From DAOUET01 sp034430155 (GTDB taxonomy: Bacteria; Chloroflexota; Anaerolineae; Anaerolineales; UBA4823): a stretch of 56,626 nt of DNA. Within the stretch, counting starts at the first letter, position 1. Every line of letters begins with the position of its first letter. This document shows positions 41,297 to 50,363 of this stretch, piece after piece. Under the pieces are notes generated by a model that saw only the letters and a program-made list of their open reading frames with translations, was not told the DNA's origin and searched no databases. The translations under genes and the position numbers were made by a program. Where the stretch lies: NCBI GenBank assembly GCA_034430155.1, contig DAOUET010000182.1, positions 1 through 56,626 on the forward strand. The letters are read 5' to 3'.

Positions 41297-43224
41297 CCAG
41301 CGATAGCCTGCCCGCAAAGCCAAAAACCTCGCTCACCTCCCAATTGATCGGCTTCCTAATTGCAATCAAGCGCAGCTGGCCACTGATTCGCGATTTCTTT
41401 ATCCATGCTGTCGGGCAAGTGCGGGTGTTGAAGAAAGCTTTTCCGGGTATTATGCATACTTTGATCTTCTGGGGAGTGACAATCCAGGTGATAGGGACGA
41501 CCCTTAACCTTATGCAAATGCAATTGTTCATCCCCTTTGTGGAGCTGCCCTTTCCGCGCGGCACAGCGTATTTGGTTTACGAGTTGCTGATGGACTTGGC
41601 CGGGGGAGCCATTCTGTTGGGTGTAATCATGGCAATTTTTCGTAGAACGATCCTACGCCCGAAAGCTCTGGAGTCTCGCTGGGATGACTACTATGCCCTG
41701 ATACTACTAGGACTCATTCCTATTGCAGGTTTTACGTTGGAGGGCAGCCGCTTACTGGCAGCTTCTCCGCCATGGGCGTCCTGGTCACCCATCGGGAATC
41801 TGACCGCTCACCTCTTGGGCTGGGTGGGCATATCCCCTGAATCTGGCGGAATTTTACACACCTACCTGTTTTGGACTCATGCAACTTTAGGACTTCTCCT
41901 GGTTGCCAGTATCCCCTTCACCAAACTACGCCATCTGGTTTTCACTCCATTGAACGTGATCTTCCACTCTCGCCGCAAACCAAGCACTCTCGAGAAAATC
42001 GAGAATATCGAAGAAACTGAACTCCTGGGTGTCGGTAAATTGTCCGAGTTTACTCCCAATCAATTGCTTTCTTTCGACGCCTGTGTACGCTGTGGGCGTT
42101 GCGAAGAGGTCTGCCCGGCTACCATCAGCGGGATGGCATATTCACCTCGCACCTTCATCCAATCACTTCGCCAAGAAATGGTGGCGTCCTTGCTTTCCCC
42201 CAATGGGAATGGCTCGAAAGAGCTTGTCGGAGAGATTTTACCAGAGGAGACTCCCTGGTTTTGCACGACTTGTGGCGCCTGCATTAGTATCTGCCCTGCA
42301 TTCGTCAATCCCATAGATGAGATCATCGATCTGCGCCGCTATCAAGTTCTTACAACCGGAAAAATGCCGAAATCTGTGGGAGACACCCTCCGGAATATGG
42401 AACGACAGGGTAATCCCTGGGGGATGCCGGCTGAAGATCGGATTGCATGGGCTGAGGGTTTAGGGGTTCGTGAGATTATGCCTGGGGAAGAAACCGATGT
42501 GCTTTTATTTCTAGGTTGTGCCTTCGCTTTCGACGACCGCAATAAAAAAGTCGCCCGTTCTTTCATCCGCTTATTACAAAAAGCAGGAGTGGATTTTGCC
42601 ATACTCGGATTAGATGAAGGTTGTTGTGGTGAAACCGCACGCCGCTTGGGTCATGAATATCTGTTCCAGGTCTTCGCCGAACAAAATATTGAAACCTTCT
42701 CAAAGATAAAATTCAACCGCATTGTCACACAGTGCCCTCACTGCTTCAACACACTAAAATGGGAATACCCTCAATTGGGGGGAAATTATATTGTTCAGCA
42801 TTACACGGAATATCTTACTGGCGTATCCCTTCCTTGGGATTCCGCCTCTGCTGAAAGAGATGACCTCCTTAGTCGACTGAGTTATCACGACTCCTGCTAT
42901 TTAGGTCGTTACAATCAAATATATAACCCACCCAGAGAGTTGCTTGACCAGGCTCACATCGACAGAATAGAACTTCCTCGCCGCGGCGAAAACAGCTTTT
43001 GCTGCGGGGGAGGAGGTGGCCAGATGTGGCTCGAAACAGACCCCAACACCCGCATTAACCATCGCCGTCTCGAGGATGCATTGAAAACCCACACCAATGT
43101 CGTTGCGACCGCCTGTCCATACTGCTTGCTCATGTTCGATGACGCCATACGGTCAAAGGGTCTTGGGGAAGAAATTCAGGTTCTGGATATCGCCGAGGTA
43201 TTAGAGAGAAGATTACTCGAGTAA
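41293..43224 (+). CDS. HdrDE-like membrane iron-sulfur oxidoreductase (cytochrome b domain + 2x4Fe-4S + two CCG domains)
   Basis: 643 residues. About 1-230 are a membrane part with around five helices, like NarI/HdrE b-type cytochrome. About 264-335 carry two 4Fe-4S motifs (CVRCGRCEEVCP at 264, CTTCGACISICP at 324). About 395-640 hold two CCG domains (EGCCGET at about 443; SFCCGGGGGQ at about 569), which in HdrD/HdrB bind a catalytic non-cubane cluster. The fused order is seen in several quinone-linked oxidoreductases. Overlap with the Rieske gene shows one operon. Substrate (disulfide, organic acid or protein thiol) cannot be read. Confidence 0.9.
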   Translation: MTSDSLPAKPKTSLTSQLIGFLIAIKRSWPLIRDFFIHAVGQVRVLKKAFPGIMHTLIFWGVTIQVIGTTLNLMQMQLFIPFVELPFPRGTAYLVYELLMDLAGGAILLGVIMAIFRRTILRPKALESRWDDYYALILLGLIPIAGFTLEGSRLLAASPPWASWSPIGNLTAHLLGWVGISPESGGILHTYLFWTHATLGLLLVASIPFTKLRHLVFTPLNVIFHSRRKPSTLEKIENIEETELLGVGKLSEFTPNQLLSFDACVRCGRCEEVCPATISGMAYSPRTFIQSLRQEMVASLLSPNGNGSKELVGEILPEETPWFCTTCGACISICPAFVNPIDEIIDLRRYQVLTTGKMPKSVGDTLRNMERQGNPWGMPAEDRIAWAEGLGVREIMPGEETDVLLFLGCAFAFDDRNKKVARSFIRLLQKAGVDFAILGLDEGCCGETARRLGHEYLFQVFAEQNIETFSKIKFNRIVTQCPHCFNTLKWEYPQLGGNYIVQHYTEYLTGVSLPWDSASAERDDLLSRLSYHDSCYLGRYNQIYNPPRELLDQAHIDRIELPRRGENSFCCGGGGGQMWLETDPNTRINHRRLEDALKTHTNVVATACPYCLLMFDDAIRSKGLGEEIQVLDIAEVLERRLLE

Positions 43225-43307
43225 AGTTGCGTTCGCTCACGCGGAGCTGTTGAAAAACCAGGCATGGCTAAAACTGTCTCCATTATCGATCCGAAGGAGG
43301 CTTGCAA

Positions 43308-44351
43308 ATGAACACACAATGGATGGTTGAAACTCACGGTGACCCCTTAGGCACAATCCAACAATTCATCATGACCTTATGGCATGAATTCGACCTGGAG
43401 GCTATGCTGGTACCTTTAAATGACACCCAGACCCCAGGGGTGGAAGTGCCTACGCCTCTCATAAACCACCCTGGCACGCTGGCAGAGATCAACCCATTCA
43501 AGCCAGTCATGACCATGAACACGGCTAAGCTGATCCCTGAAGTAATGAGAGCATACCCCCAAACCAAACTGGGTCTTATGTTACGTCCATGCGAGACACG
43601 CGCCTTATTCGAAATGATCGGGCGAGGCGTCATTGATCAAGATCGACTGTTAATCATCAGCATTGATTGTTTAGGCACTTATCCTGCTGATGAATTCCAA
43701 TGGCGTTCCCGGCGCAAGGGATCTTCTGAAGAGTTGACAAGAGAATCTCTTCATTTCGCCAGGGTGGGTGGAATTGCTGCTTATCGCTATCGTTCAGCCT
43801 GCCAGACGTGCATTACCCCCAAAGCACAACAGGCAGATGTTAATATCGGGGTTCTCGGGCTGCCTGTGCGCCAATATATCTTGGTAGAAACTACTGATGA
43901 CCATATCCCCGAAATCTCCCGGCTCGCTCCATTTACAAATGGATTAGCCGATCAATCCCTGGTGCTCAAGCGCGAACGGTGTATCGACAAGATCAATGGG
44001 CGTAATCAAAATACTCACGAGCGTATCATCCAAAGTTTATGTGATATCTTACCTAACCATGTGACCGAGCTCATCCAACAATTTAAAAACTGTGGGAGCT
44101 GCCAGAATTGCCTAGAAAGCTGCCCTATTTGTGCTATTGATTTTCCTCGTAGCAGAAAAGACGGACGTTACGTTCGAGCAGATATTACTCGATGGATTCT
44201 TTCCTGCGCAGGTTGCGGTATGTGTGAGCAATCTTGCCCAAGCCGTCTGCCTTTAAGCGTTATTTTCCGCCATCTCAAACGGCAACTCGAAGAATCGAGG
44301 CAAAATATGCTCAACGAGCTGCCTGGGGAGCATCTATCACTGATGCATTGA
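43308..44351 (+). CDS. FrhB/FdhB-like iron-sulfur oxidoreductase subunit
   Basis: 347 residues. The core (LGLMLRPCETRALFEMIGRG, about 92-111, then ISIDCLGTYP) is typical of the C-terminal domain of coenzyme F420 hydrogenase/dehydrogenase beta subunits and related formate dehydrogenase beta chains. Two 4Fe-4S motifs end the chain (CGSCQNCLESCP at about 262; CAGCGMCEQSCP at about 300). ATG 43308 lies 7 bases after AAGGAGG. It closes the Rieske/cyt b-HdrDE operon and may pass electrons between a soluble donor (F420, ferredoxin or NAD(P)H) and the Hdr-like unit. Which donor is unknown. Confidence 0.85.
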   Translation: MNTQWMVETHGDPLGTIQQFIMTLWHEFDLEAMLVPLNDTQTPGVEVPTPLINHPGTLAEINPFKPVMTMNTAKLIPEVMRAYPQTKLGLMLRPCETRALFEMIGRGVIDQDRLLIISIDCLGTYPADEFQWRSRRKGSSEELTRESLHFARVGGIAAYRYRSACQTCITPKAQQADVNIGVLGLPVRQYILVETTDDHIPEISRLAPFTNGLADQSLVLKRERCIDKINGRNQNTHERIIQSLCDILPNHVTELIQQFKNCGSCQNCLESCPICAIDFPRSRKDGRYVRADITRWILSCAGCGMCEQSCPSRLPLSVIFRHLKRQLEESRQNMLNELPGEHLSLMH

Positions 44352-44405
44352 GATTCTTGCGAAAGAACTTTCCTCCATAAACCATCTCTTTTACGCCTAC
44401 TTCAA

Positions 44406-44438
44406 CAACACCCCGCTGGTGAATTCAGCAGGGTGTTG
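44406..44438 (+). terminator. Hairpin after the FrhB-like gene
   Basis: CAACACCCCGCTG (44406-44418) pairs with CAGCAGGGTGTTG (44426-44438), 12 of 13 positions, loop 7. T-tract weak (CACTTTG). Likely end of the respiratory operon. Confidence 0.6.
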
Positions 44439-44465
44439 CACTTTGATCGCTTTCTACACTATACT
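44436..44465 (+). promoter_or_regulatory. Candidate promoter of the methyltransferase gene
   Basis: TTGCAC (44436-44441), an 18-base spacer and TATACT (44460-44465). The -35 overlaps the preceding terminator stem. Confidence 0.45.
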
Positions 44466-44550
44466 TGTAGATACGCTTTTGCCTGGAATTTATCACTCGA
44501 TTAATCGTTGACTTGTGGAGATATCCGAACTCTAAACCCAAACGAAGTTT

Positions 44551-45129
44551 ATGACCAACTCCGATATAGAAAAGTGGAATACGCGCTACGATATTGAACG
44601 CGAGGCCTGGCTCGAACGAAAACCACGACGACTGTTGCGAGATTTCGCCCACCTGTTGCCGCGGCGTGGGATAGCCTTGGACGCTGCTTCTGGGGTTGCA
44701 ACCAATGGCTTATTCCTGGCGCAATACGGATTACGCGTGATTGCCTTGGATTTTTCTGAAACTGCTTTGAAACTGGCCATGCAGCGCGCCCAACTTTCTG
44801 GTATGCCTGTTTATGCTGCTGTTTACGATCTATCCTTGCCGTGGTTTCCCGATACTTACTTCGATGTAATCCTCAATTTCCGTTTCTTGGAGCGTGCCAC
44901 ATTTCCGGTATATCGAAGAGCTTTGAAAGCCGGCGGATTAATTTTCTTCGAAACCTTTGTAAAAGCTGATCAAAATATTTCCAATCCCCATTATTACCTC
45001 GAACCGGGTGAATTATTGAAAGCTTTTCATGATTTTAAAATTCTGCATTGGCAAGAGGATGTCAGGCAAGATACAACCCGAGCGGTCGCTCAGCTCATCG
45101 CCCAAAAACCATCTCACTTTGTTCAGTAA
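44551..45129 (+). CDS. Class I SAM-dependent methyltransferase
   Basis: 192 residues. SAM-binding motif I is GIALDAASGVATNGLFLAQYG (about 40-60), with the acidic residue after strand 2 in VIALDFSE. FDVILNFRFLER is at about 108-119. It resembles small TehB/UbiE-like methyltransferases. The substrate cannot be told. ATG 44551 lacks a clear ribosome site. Confidence 0.88.
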   Translation: MTNSDIEKWNTRYDIEREAWLERKPRRLLRDFAHLLPRRGIALDAASGVATNGLFLAQYGLRVIALDFSETALKLAMQRAQLSGMPVYAAVYDLSLPWFPDTYFDVILNFRFLERATFPVYRRALKAGGLIFFETFVKADQNISNPHYYLEPGELLKAFHDFKILHWQEDVRQDTTRAVAQLIAQKPSHFVQ

Positions 45130-45235
45130 ATAAATAGATGATCCCGTCCGAGAGCTACGAGAGCCAGCAACGTAGAAACCGAGCTAGCCTCGTACGGCTT
45201 TTTCCCCATTCATGCATTTTTCTCTCCCAGCCACA

Positions 45236-45640
45236 TCAAACAAAACTATCGGTCACCTCCCGGGCGCAGCGCACAAAGTCTAATATTGTGGGTACATTCC
45301 GCATTAAAACCCCCATGTTTCCTTGTACATGTAGCTTGCGGGTCATCAAAGCCTGCATCGGGTGTAATTCCCCTTTGAGAATACGCGCGAAGTTATCGTA
45401 AGGTGCTTTTAAGGTAAATGCAGGGGTTAGCGCTTCAAGGTCATGGACCACATATGCTTCTCGGCATTTTCCATGCCAAAGATCAAAATACAGAATTATC
45501 TCATCCGTTAATGTACCACCAGGTTCAATAATAAAATCGATATCTCCTTCCCAATTTTTTGCAACCTTGGCATATTGGTCATCGCTATTGAGCTTAGCCA
45601 TAAATACTTGTGTCCATTCTGCAGTTGGAAATTTCGCCAT
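45236..45640 (-). CDS. SCP2-like lipid-binding domain protein
   Basis: 134 residues with the SCP2/sterol-carrier fold pattern: FMAKLNSDDQYAKVAKNWEG, FIIEPGG, LYFDLWHGKCREAYVV, APYDNFARILKGELHPMQAL, then KLHVQGNMGVLMRNVPTILD. The KGELHPMQAL-type turn is typical. Likely binds a lipid or acyl-CoA. ATG 45640 has GGGAG 6 bases upstream; a GTG three bases earlier is too close to it. Confidence 0.85.
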   Translation of the reverse strand: MAKFPTAEWTQVFMAKLNSDDQYAKVAKNWEGDIDFIIEPGGTLTDEIILYFDLWHGKCREAYVVHDLEALTPAFTLKAPYDNFARILKGELHPMQALMTRKLHVQGNMGVLMRNVPTILDFVRCAREVTDSFV

Positions 45641-45791
45641 CACGCACTCCCAGCTATGAAGATATCTTCTTGAGTCTATTATAATCGAGCCTGTGCATCT
45701 ACAAATTGGGAATTCACTTGCACAATTTCAAGAGTTGTTCTATCCTTACTTCCATCATCCTGGCCAGATGCAAACCACCAGGTTAAAGGAA

Positions 45792-45811
45792 GAACCGCCG
45801 AGTGGCGGTTC
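45792..45811 (-). terminator. Terminator of tRNA-Leu
   Basis: GAACCGCC/GGCGGTTC stem with a 4-base loop, followed on the minus strand by TTCCTTT. Lies 4 bases after the tRNA 3' end. Confidence 0.75.
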
Positions 45812-45814
45812 CAG

Positions 45815-45896
45815 TGCGCTGGGTGGGAGTTGAACCCACACGCCTTGCGGCACATGGCCCTCAACCATGCCTGTCTGCCAATTCCAGCACCAGCGC
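45815..45896 (-). tRNA. tRNA-Leu (anticodon GAG)
   Basis: 82 bases on the minus strand. The acceptor is GCGCTGG/CCAGCGC with discriminator A. The anticodon arm CATGG-TTGAGGG-CCATG has GAG at 34-36. The long variable arm (TGCCGCAAGGCGT) marks a class II tRNA. CCA is not encoded. Confidence 0.95.
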
Positions 45897-45907
45897 AAAC
45901 CAGTGGT

Positions 45908-45935
45908 ATTATAATCGGCTGTTGGCTTCTGTCAA
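45908..45935 (-). promoter_or_regulatory. Promoter of tRNA-Leu
   Basis: On the minus strand TTGACA (45935-45930), a 16-base spacer and TATAAT (45913-45908), about 11 bases before the tRNA. Both boxes are perfect. Confidence 0.8.
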
Positions 45936-46009
45936 GCCGACCGATCTTAATCTATGGCAATTGCATTTGCTCAAGTTTTCCAAATGCATTGCCTTATAAT
46001 TGGGGAATT

Positions 46010-46046
46010 GGTGGTGTGCGGTGGGGTCAATCCCCTACACACCACC
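46010..46046 (+). repeat. Hairpin upstream of plsX
   Basis: GGTGGTGTG (46010-46018) pairs with CACACCACC (46038-46046), and inside it GGGG (46023-46026) with CCCC (46032-46035). TATAAT boxes flank it at 45995-46000 and 46058-46063, so it may be an operator or a leader structure for the plsX-fabF operon. Confidence 0.5.
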
Positions 46047-46121
46047 AAAATTTACCATATAATCGGGCCAAATTGCTTTGAAGTGATAGCCCTGCATGTT
46101 CCATCATTCGAGGAGAAGTCT

Positions 46122-47150
46122 ATGCGCATTGTTTTGGACTCGATGGGAAGTGATGCCTGTCCGGAACCAGAAATTCAGGCAGCTGTCGAGGCTTCTGGTT
46201 TATTTGGAGATGAAATCGTTTTGGTTGGCCCTGAAGAGCGATTGAAAAAACGCCTGATTTCTGAAGCAAACTCAGCCAGGGTTCGCATTATAAATGCTCC
46301 CGAGGTCATTACCATGGAAGACAAGGGACTTAAGTTGGCCCTCAAAGCCAAGCGCCCCCGAGCTCAGAATTCCATGGCAATAGGCATAGATCTGCTTAAG
46401 AACGGTCAGGCTGACGCCTTTGTCACCGCAGGTAATACCGGAGGAGCTCTCGTCACTGCTTTTTATCGCCTTGGAATCATTCATGGGGTTGAAAGACCCG
46501 CTCTGACCGCTCTTTTTCCAGTATCAGGCGGTCACTGCGTGGTGTTGGATATCGGTGCTAACCCGGATTGCAAGCCTGAACACCTTTATCAATTTGCTGT
46601 CATGGGCTCGGTTTATGCAGAGACAGTACTTTCGATTCATAAACCTCGAGTCGGCCTACTTTCAAACGGGGAAGAAGCTGGTAAGGGAAACCAGCTTATA
46701 AAAGATGCTTATTTAATTCTAGAAAAAAGTGACTTGAATTTTGTTGGCAATTTAGAGGGTAAGGAACTTTTTGGTGGTTTTGCTGATGTTGCAGTCACGG
46801 ATGGTTTCACCGGTAATGTTTTGTTAAAATCCAGCGAGGCAGTGGCAAAATTTATCACCGAGATACTCCGAAAGGAGCTAAACGCTAATATGCGCACTAA
46901 AATCGGAGCCCTGCTTGCCAAACCCGCCTTCAGCAGGCTTAAACAGCTCATGGATCCAGGCGAAGTGGGTGCTGCACCTCTTCTGGGTGTGAATGGTTTG
47001 GTCTATATTGGTCATGGACGCTCTGACTCTCATGCCCTGGTTAACGCCATCCGTGTCGCCCGCCAGGCTGTAGAAGCCGACCTGCTCTCCGCTATTGATA
47101 TTGCCATTCAAGACCGTTTGGCCTCCGTGCCAGTCCGGAGGGTGTCATGA
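46122..47150 (+). CDS. plsX: Phosphate acyltransferase PlsX
   Basis: Makes acyl-phosphate from acyl-ACP for phospholipid synthesis. 342 residues from ATG 46122 (AGGAG 7 bases before it). Signatures are MRIVLDSMGSDACPEPEIQA at the N-terminus, FVTAGNTGGAL (about 101-111), LDIGANPDCKPEHL, LLSNGEEAGKGN, and DGFTGNVLLK. A longer frame runs upstream but has no support. Its stop overlaps the fabF start by 4 bases (ATGA). Confidence 0.95.
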   Translation: MRIVLDSMGSDACPEPEIQAAVEASGLFGDEIVLVGPEERLKKRLISEANSARVRIINAPEVITMEDKGLKLALKAKRPRAQNSMAIGIDLLKNGQADAFVTAGNTGGALVTAFYRLGIIHGVERPALTALFPVSGGHCVVLDIGANPDCKPEHLYQFAVMGSVYAETVLSIHKPRVGLLSNGEEAGKGNQLIKDAYLILEKSDLNFVGNLEGKELFGGFADVAVTDGFTGNVLLKSSEAVAKFITEILRKELNANMRTKIGALLAKPAFSRLKQLMDPGEVGAAPLLGVNGLVYIGHGRSDSHALVNAIRVARQAVEADLLSAIDIAIQDRLASVPVRRVS

Positions 47151-48394
47151 TGCGGCCTCGAGTCGTCATCACCGGATTAGGGGCAGTTACTGTCCTGGGT
47201 TCATCTGTTCAGAAGCTCTGGGGAGGTTTGATACAAGGTCGTTCGGGTATTCGACGGATCACCCAATTCGACGCCAGTGATATGCCCTGCCAGATCGCAG
47301 GCGAGATTCCCGATTTTCAACCTGATGATTATATGGATCGTAAGGAAGCGCGTCGCATCTCGCGGTCGTCACAAATCGCTTTAGCCTCTGCCATCCAGGC
47401 TATTGTTGACGCCGAATTACCGGAAACAATGCCAGAACCCGAACGAGCTGGTGTTGTTTTCGGCACAGGTATCGGCGGGCTCGATTTACTAGACGAAGGC
47501 ATCCAGATTCTCCGCACTAAAGGCTACAACCGGTTAAACCCCTATGTTCTTCCAGGTGGTATTCCTAACCTGGCTGCCTTCATGATTGCCCAGAGATTTC
47601 AATGTCTCGGCCCGAACACAACTGTGGCAACTGCCTGCGCCACCGGTACGCAAGCCATCGGTGAGGCTGCTGAGGTCATCCGACGTGGTACTGCAGATGT
47701 CGTTATCACTGGAGGGACGGAAGCGGTCATCCGGGATTTTGCCATCGGAGGATTCGCTTCCATGCGAGCCCTTCCCACTAACTACAACGACCGGCCCGGT
47801 GAAGCTTCCCGGCCCTTCGATGCAAATCGAGAGGGTTTTGTATTTTCCGAAGGGGCAGGAGTTTTAGTGTTGGAAAGACTTGAACATGCCATCGGACGGG
47901 GCGCACCCATTTATGCCGAAGTCGTCGGTCACGCCTCCTCAGCAGACGGATATCACGTCGCTGCACCTGACCCCTCGGCAGCTGGGCCAGCTCGCGCCAT
48001 GCAGTGGGCGCTTAAAGACGCACACCTCTCGCCTGCTGAGGTAAATTATATTAATGCTCATGGTACCAGTACACAACTCAATGACTTGACGGAGACACGC
48101 GCCATCAAAGCAGTCTTCCGAGACAGGGCTCATGAAATTCCCATCAGCTCTTCCAAATCGATGCTCGGTCACGCCATGGGCGCTTCAGGAGCCTTAGAAG
48201 CCATTGCCTGTTGCCTGACAATCCAGCATGGCATTATCCATCCCACGATAAATTATGATACCCCCGATCCCGAATGCGATCTGGATTATGTCCCCAATCA
48301 GGCTCGTCAAGAAACTGTCGACATAACCTTGTCTAATTCTTTTGGTCTTGGCGGGCAGAATGCTTGCCTGGTGCTAAAACGATACAAGGACTAA
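47147..48394 (+). CDS. fabF: Beta-ketoacyl-ACP synthase II
   Basis: Condensing enzyme of type II fatty-acid synthesis. 415 residues with the thiolase-fold triad: Cys164 in TACATGT, His in NAHGTSTQLND and His in GHAMGASGALEAI. The GFGLGGQN-like end (SNSFGLGGQN) is typical. Forms an operon with plsX. Normal length. Confidence 0.96.
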   Translation: MMRPRVVITGLGAVTVLGSSVQKLWGGLIQGRSGIRRITQFDASDMPCQIAGEIPDFQPDDYMDRKEARRISRSSQIALASAIQAIVDAELPETMPEPERAGVVFGTGIGGLDLLDEGIQILRTKGYNRLNPYVLPGGIPNLAAFMIAQRFQCLGPNTTVATACATGTQAIGEAAEVIRRGTADVVITGGTEAVIRDFAIGGFASMRALPTNYNDRPGEASRPFDANREGFVFSEGAGVLVLERLEHAIGRGAPIYAEVVGHASSADGYHVAAPDPSAAGPARAMQWALKDAHLSPAEVNYINAHGTSTQLNDLTETRAIKAVFRDRAHEIPISSSKSMLGHAMGASGALEAIACCLTIQHGIIHPTINYDTPDPECDLDYVPNQARQETVDITLSNSFGLGGQNACLVLKRYKD

Positions 48395-48420
48395 CCCACA
48401 TTTCAGGAGAAGATTCTCAA

Positions 48421-49101
48421 ATGGAGATTATCACCAACAAAGGTCTTATCAAGCGCAACGCACGCATCGGTCAGATCAGCAGCATCGTAGGCCTGCTCGT
48501 ACTGGCAGGTGGCATGTATATCTCATTCACCCAGGCACAATTATTCAACCTTTCGCTGGCTGCTCTGCTGGTTGGATTCGCGCTCTCACAAGTGGGGATT
48601 TATTTCGGTAACCGGTGGAGCAAGCGCCCTCGTCCTGACGAAATGTTAAACCAGGCGTTAAAAGGTCTGGATGATCGCTATCACCTCTACCATTACTCCA
48701 GCCCTACCTCTCACTTGCTAGTTGGCCCTGCAGGAGTTTGGGTGCTTCTGCCTCGTAACCAGCGCGGCACCATCACCTACGAAAAAGAGCGCTGGCGACA
48801 AAGAGGTGGCAATCTATACTTGAAAATCTTCGCTCAGGAAGGTCTGGGACGCCCTGATCTAGAAATAACTGGCGAGATCCAGAGTTCTAAACGTTTCCTT
48901 AGCAAAATTTTACCCGAAGATGATATCCCCGAAGTTCAAGCAGCTCTAATCTTTACCAACGATCGCACCGAGGTACAAGCAGATAATGCGCCCACAACTA
49001 CACTTCATGTGAAAAAATTGAAGGATTTTATCCGTAAAACGGCTAAAAGTAAACCGATTTCAATGGATACTGTGAAAGAAATCCAGGAAGAGCTGGCGTA
49101 A
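48421..49101 (+). CDS. Membrane protein with NERD-like domain
   Basis: 226 residues. Two membrane helices at about 20-40 and 45-65 are followed by a soluble domain resembling the nuclease-related (NERD) fold: LYHYSSPTSHLLVGPAGVWV (about 96-115), then GTITYEKERWRQRGG. Catalytic residues of active nucleases are not obvious, so nuclease activity is unproven. AGGAG ribosome site. It is the last gene of the plsX-fabF run and ends at a strong terminator. Confidence 0.72.
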   Translation: MEIITNKGLIKRNARIGQISSIVGLLVLAGGMYISFTQAQLFNLSLAALLVGFALSQVGIYFGNRWSKRPRPDEMLNQALKGLDDRYHLYHYSSPTSHLLVGPAGVWVLLPRNQRGTITYEKERWRQRGGNLYLKIFAQEGLGRPDLEITGEIQSSKRFLSKILPEDDIPEVQAALIFTNDRTEVQADNAPTTTLHVKKLKDFIRKTAKSKPISMDTVKEIQEELA

Positions 49102-49139
49102 AATGAAGCCCGGAGGCAGCCTCCGGGCTTCATTTTATT
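49101..49139. terminator. Bidirectional intrinsic terminator
   Basis: AAATGAAGCCCGGAGG (49101-49116), loop CAG, CCTCCGGGCTTCATTT (49120-49135), then TATTT. Strong stem, serving the plus-strand operon and probably also the convergent minus-strand operon. Confidence 0.92.
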
Positions 49140-49197
49140 TGACCACACGATTGAGATCTATAGCTCGTCTGGGTTATCGCCTCGATAAGGTTTTATG

Positions 49198-50265
49198 CTA
49201 CCCAGAGAGGAAATCCTCCAACGCGCTCTTACTGATGCGATAGGCATTACCCAGCTTGCGAGCCTTTAGATCACCTGCCTCGATTGCTGCAACCACATCC
49301 TCTTCAGAGACCTTCAAGAAGCCTGCTGCATCTGCGGGTGTCATAACATCCGGCATTCCTGCACTGGGTGTTCCACCGCCAGATGGGCCAGAAGCACCCG
49401 CACCGGCAGCCCCGGCTCCCGACATGCCCTTAAGAGATTCACTGATAACATTACCCACACCCATTCCTGCCCCTATACCGGCAGTCAGGCCAGCACCTCC
49501 ACTGGGATTCTGGGCTGCATCTCGCAGGGCATCCGCCGCCTGCAATTGAGTGTAGGTTTGCATATCCAGCATACCCATTGCCCTCAATTCTTCTGCTGAT
49601 TTGCTGGATGGTTTCAGGTTTTCAATATAAAATGTCTTTAGGGTTAATCCCAACGCCAAGAAATCGTCTACTGTTTTGGCGCGTACTCCTGCCCCTAACT
49701 CGTCTGTCAGGCCGATCAATTCTGGTACGCTGTTCTTGGCTGCGGTTTCGCCCAGTAAATCTTGTAATCGCGAGAGCAGCATGGAGCGCAAGCGGCTCTC
49801 GATTTCTCCTGTGCGGAAAATCCCTTGGGTGCCGACAACCTGGGTGACAAACTGCTGTGGATCTTGCACCTGAAAGCTAAAAGTTCCAAAACCCTGTAAC
49901 AGAGCTACTCCCAATCCCATATTAGGATTCCGCACAATGATGGGTTGAGGGGTTCCCCATTTTTGATCGACAAATTCCCGCATGGAAACGAAAAAGACTT
50001 CCGCCGGGAAAGGCGTCCGCTCGTTGAAAAGCGTACTGCCCAGCTTCTCTATCAATAACGGGATATTGTAGGTGACAATTGTGTGCCTGCCAGCTCCAAA
50101 GGTATCTAGGGCATTGCCGTCTCGGAAAAACACTGCCGTTTGGGATTCACGCACGATGACTTGGGAGCCTATCCTGAAAGTTCCCGCACCGCTTTCTGGG
50201 AAACGATGGACGATCTCGTCACTCATTTCATTTGGGTATTCAATTACATCAAAAACTCTTGCCAT
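49198..50265 (-). CDS. SPFH-domain protein with C-terminal excisionase-type HTH
   Basis: 355 residues. About 1-230 match the SPFH/YdjI-type 'virion core' family (VIEYPNEMSDEIVHRFPE, SQVIVRESQTAVFFRDG, FGTFSFQVQDPQQF). A Gly/Ala-rich segment (about 245-305) follows. The last 50 residues are a HTH_17/excisionase-like module (MTPADAAGFLKVSEEDVVAA, KARKLGNAYRISKSALEDFL). Related proteins usually end in a zinc ribbon instead. Upstream partner is the coiled-coil protein at 50364. Role unknown; the HTH may bind protein or DNA. Confidence 0.82.
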   Translation of the reverse strand: MARVFDVIEYPNEMSDEIVHRFPESGAGTFRIGSQVIVRESQTAVFFRDGNALDTFGAGRHTIVTYNIPLLIEKLGSTLFNERTPFPAEVFFVSMREFVDQKWGTPQPIIVRNPNMGLGVALLQGFGTFSFQVQDPQQFVTQVVGTQGIFRTGEIESRLRSMLLSRLQDLLGETAAKNSVPELIGLTDELGAGVRAKTVDDFLALGLTLKTFYIENLKPSSKSAEELRAMGMLDMQTYTQLQAADALRDAAQNPSGGAGLTAGIGAGMGVGNVISESLKGMSGAGAAGAGASGPSGGGTPSAGMPDVMTPADAAGFLKVSEEDVVAAIEAGDLKARKLGNAYRISKSALEDFLSG

Positions 50266-50363
50266 GGTCTTTTCTCCTACTCAGATAATCCTATATTGTC
50301 ATTCCATCATTGTAGATTAATCGCGATTCTTGTACACCTGAAATATATTTCCAGTATCTTTCC

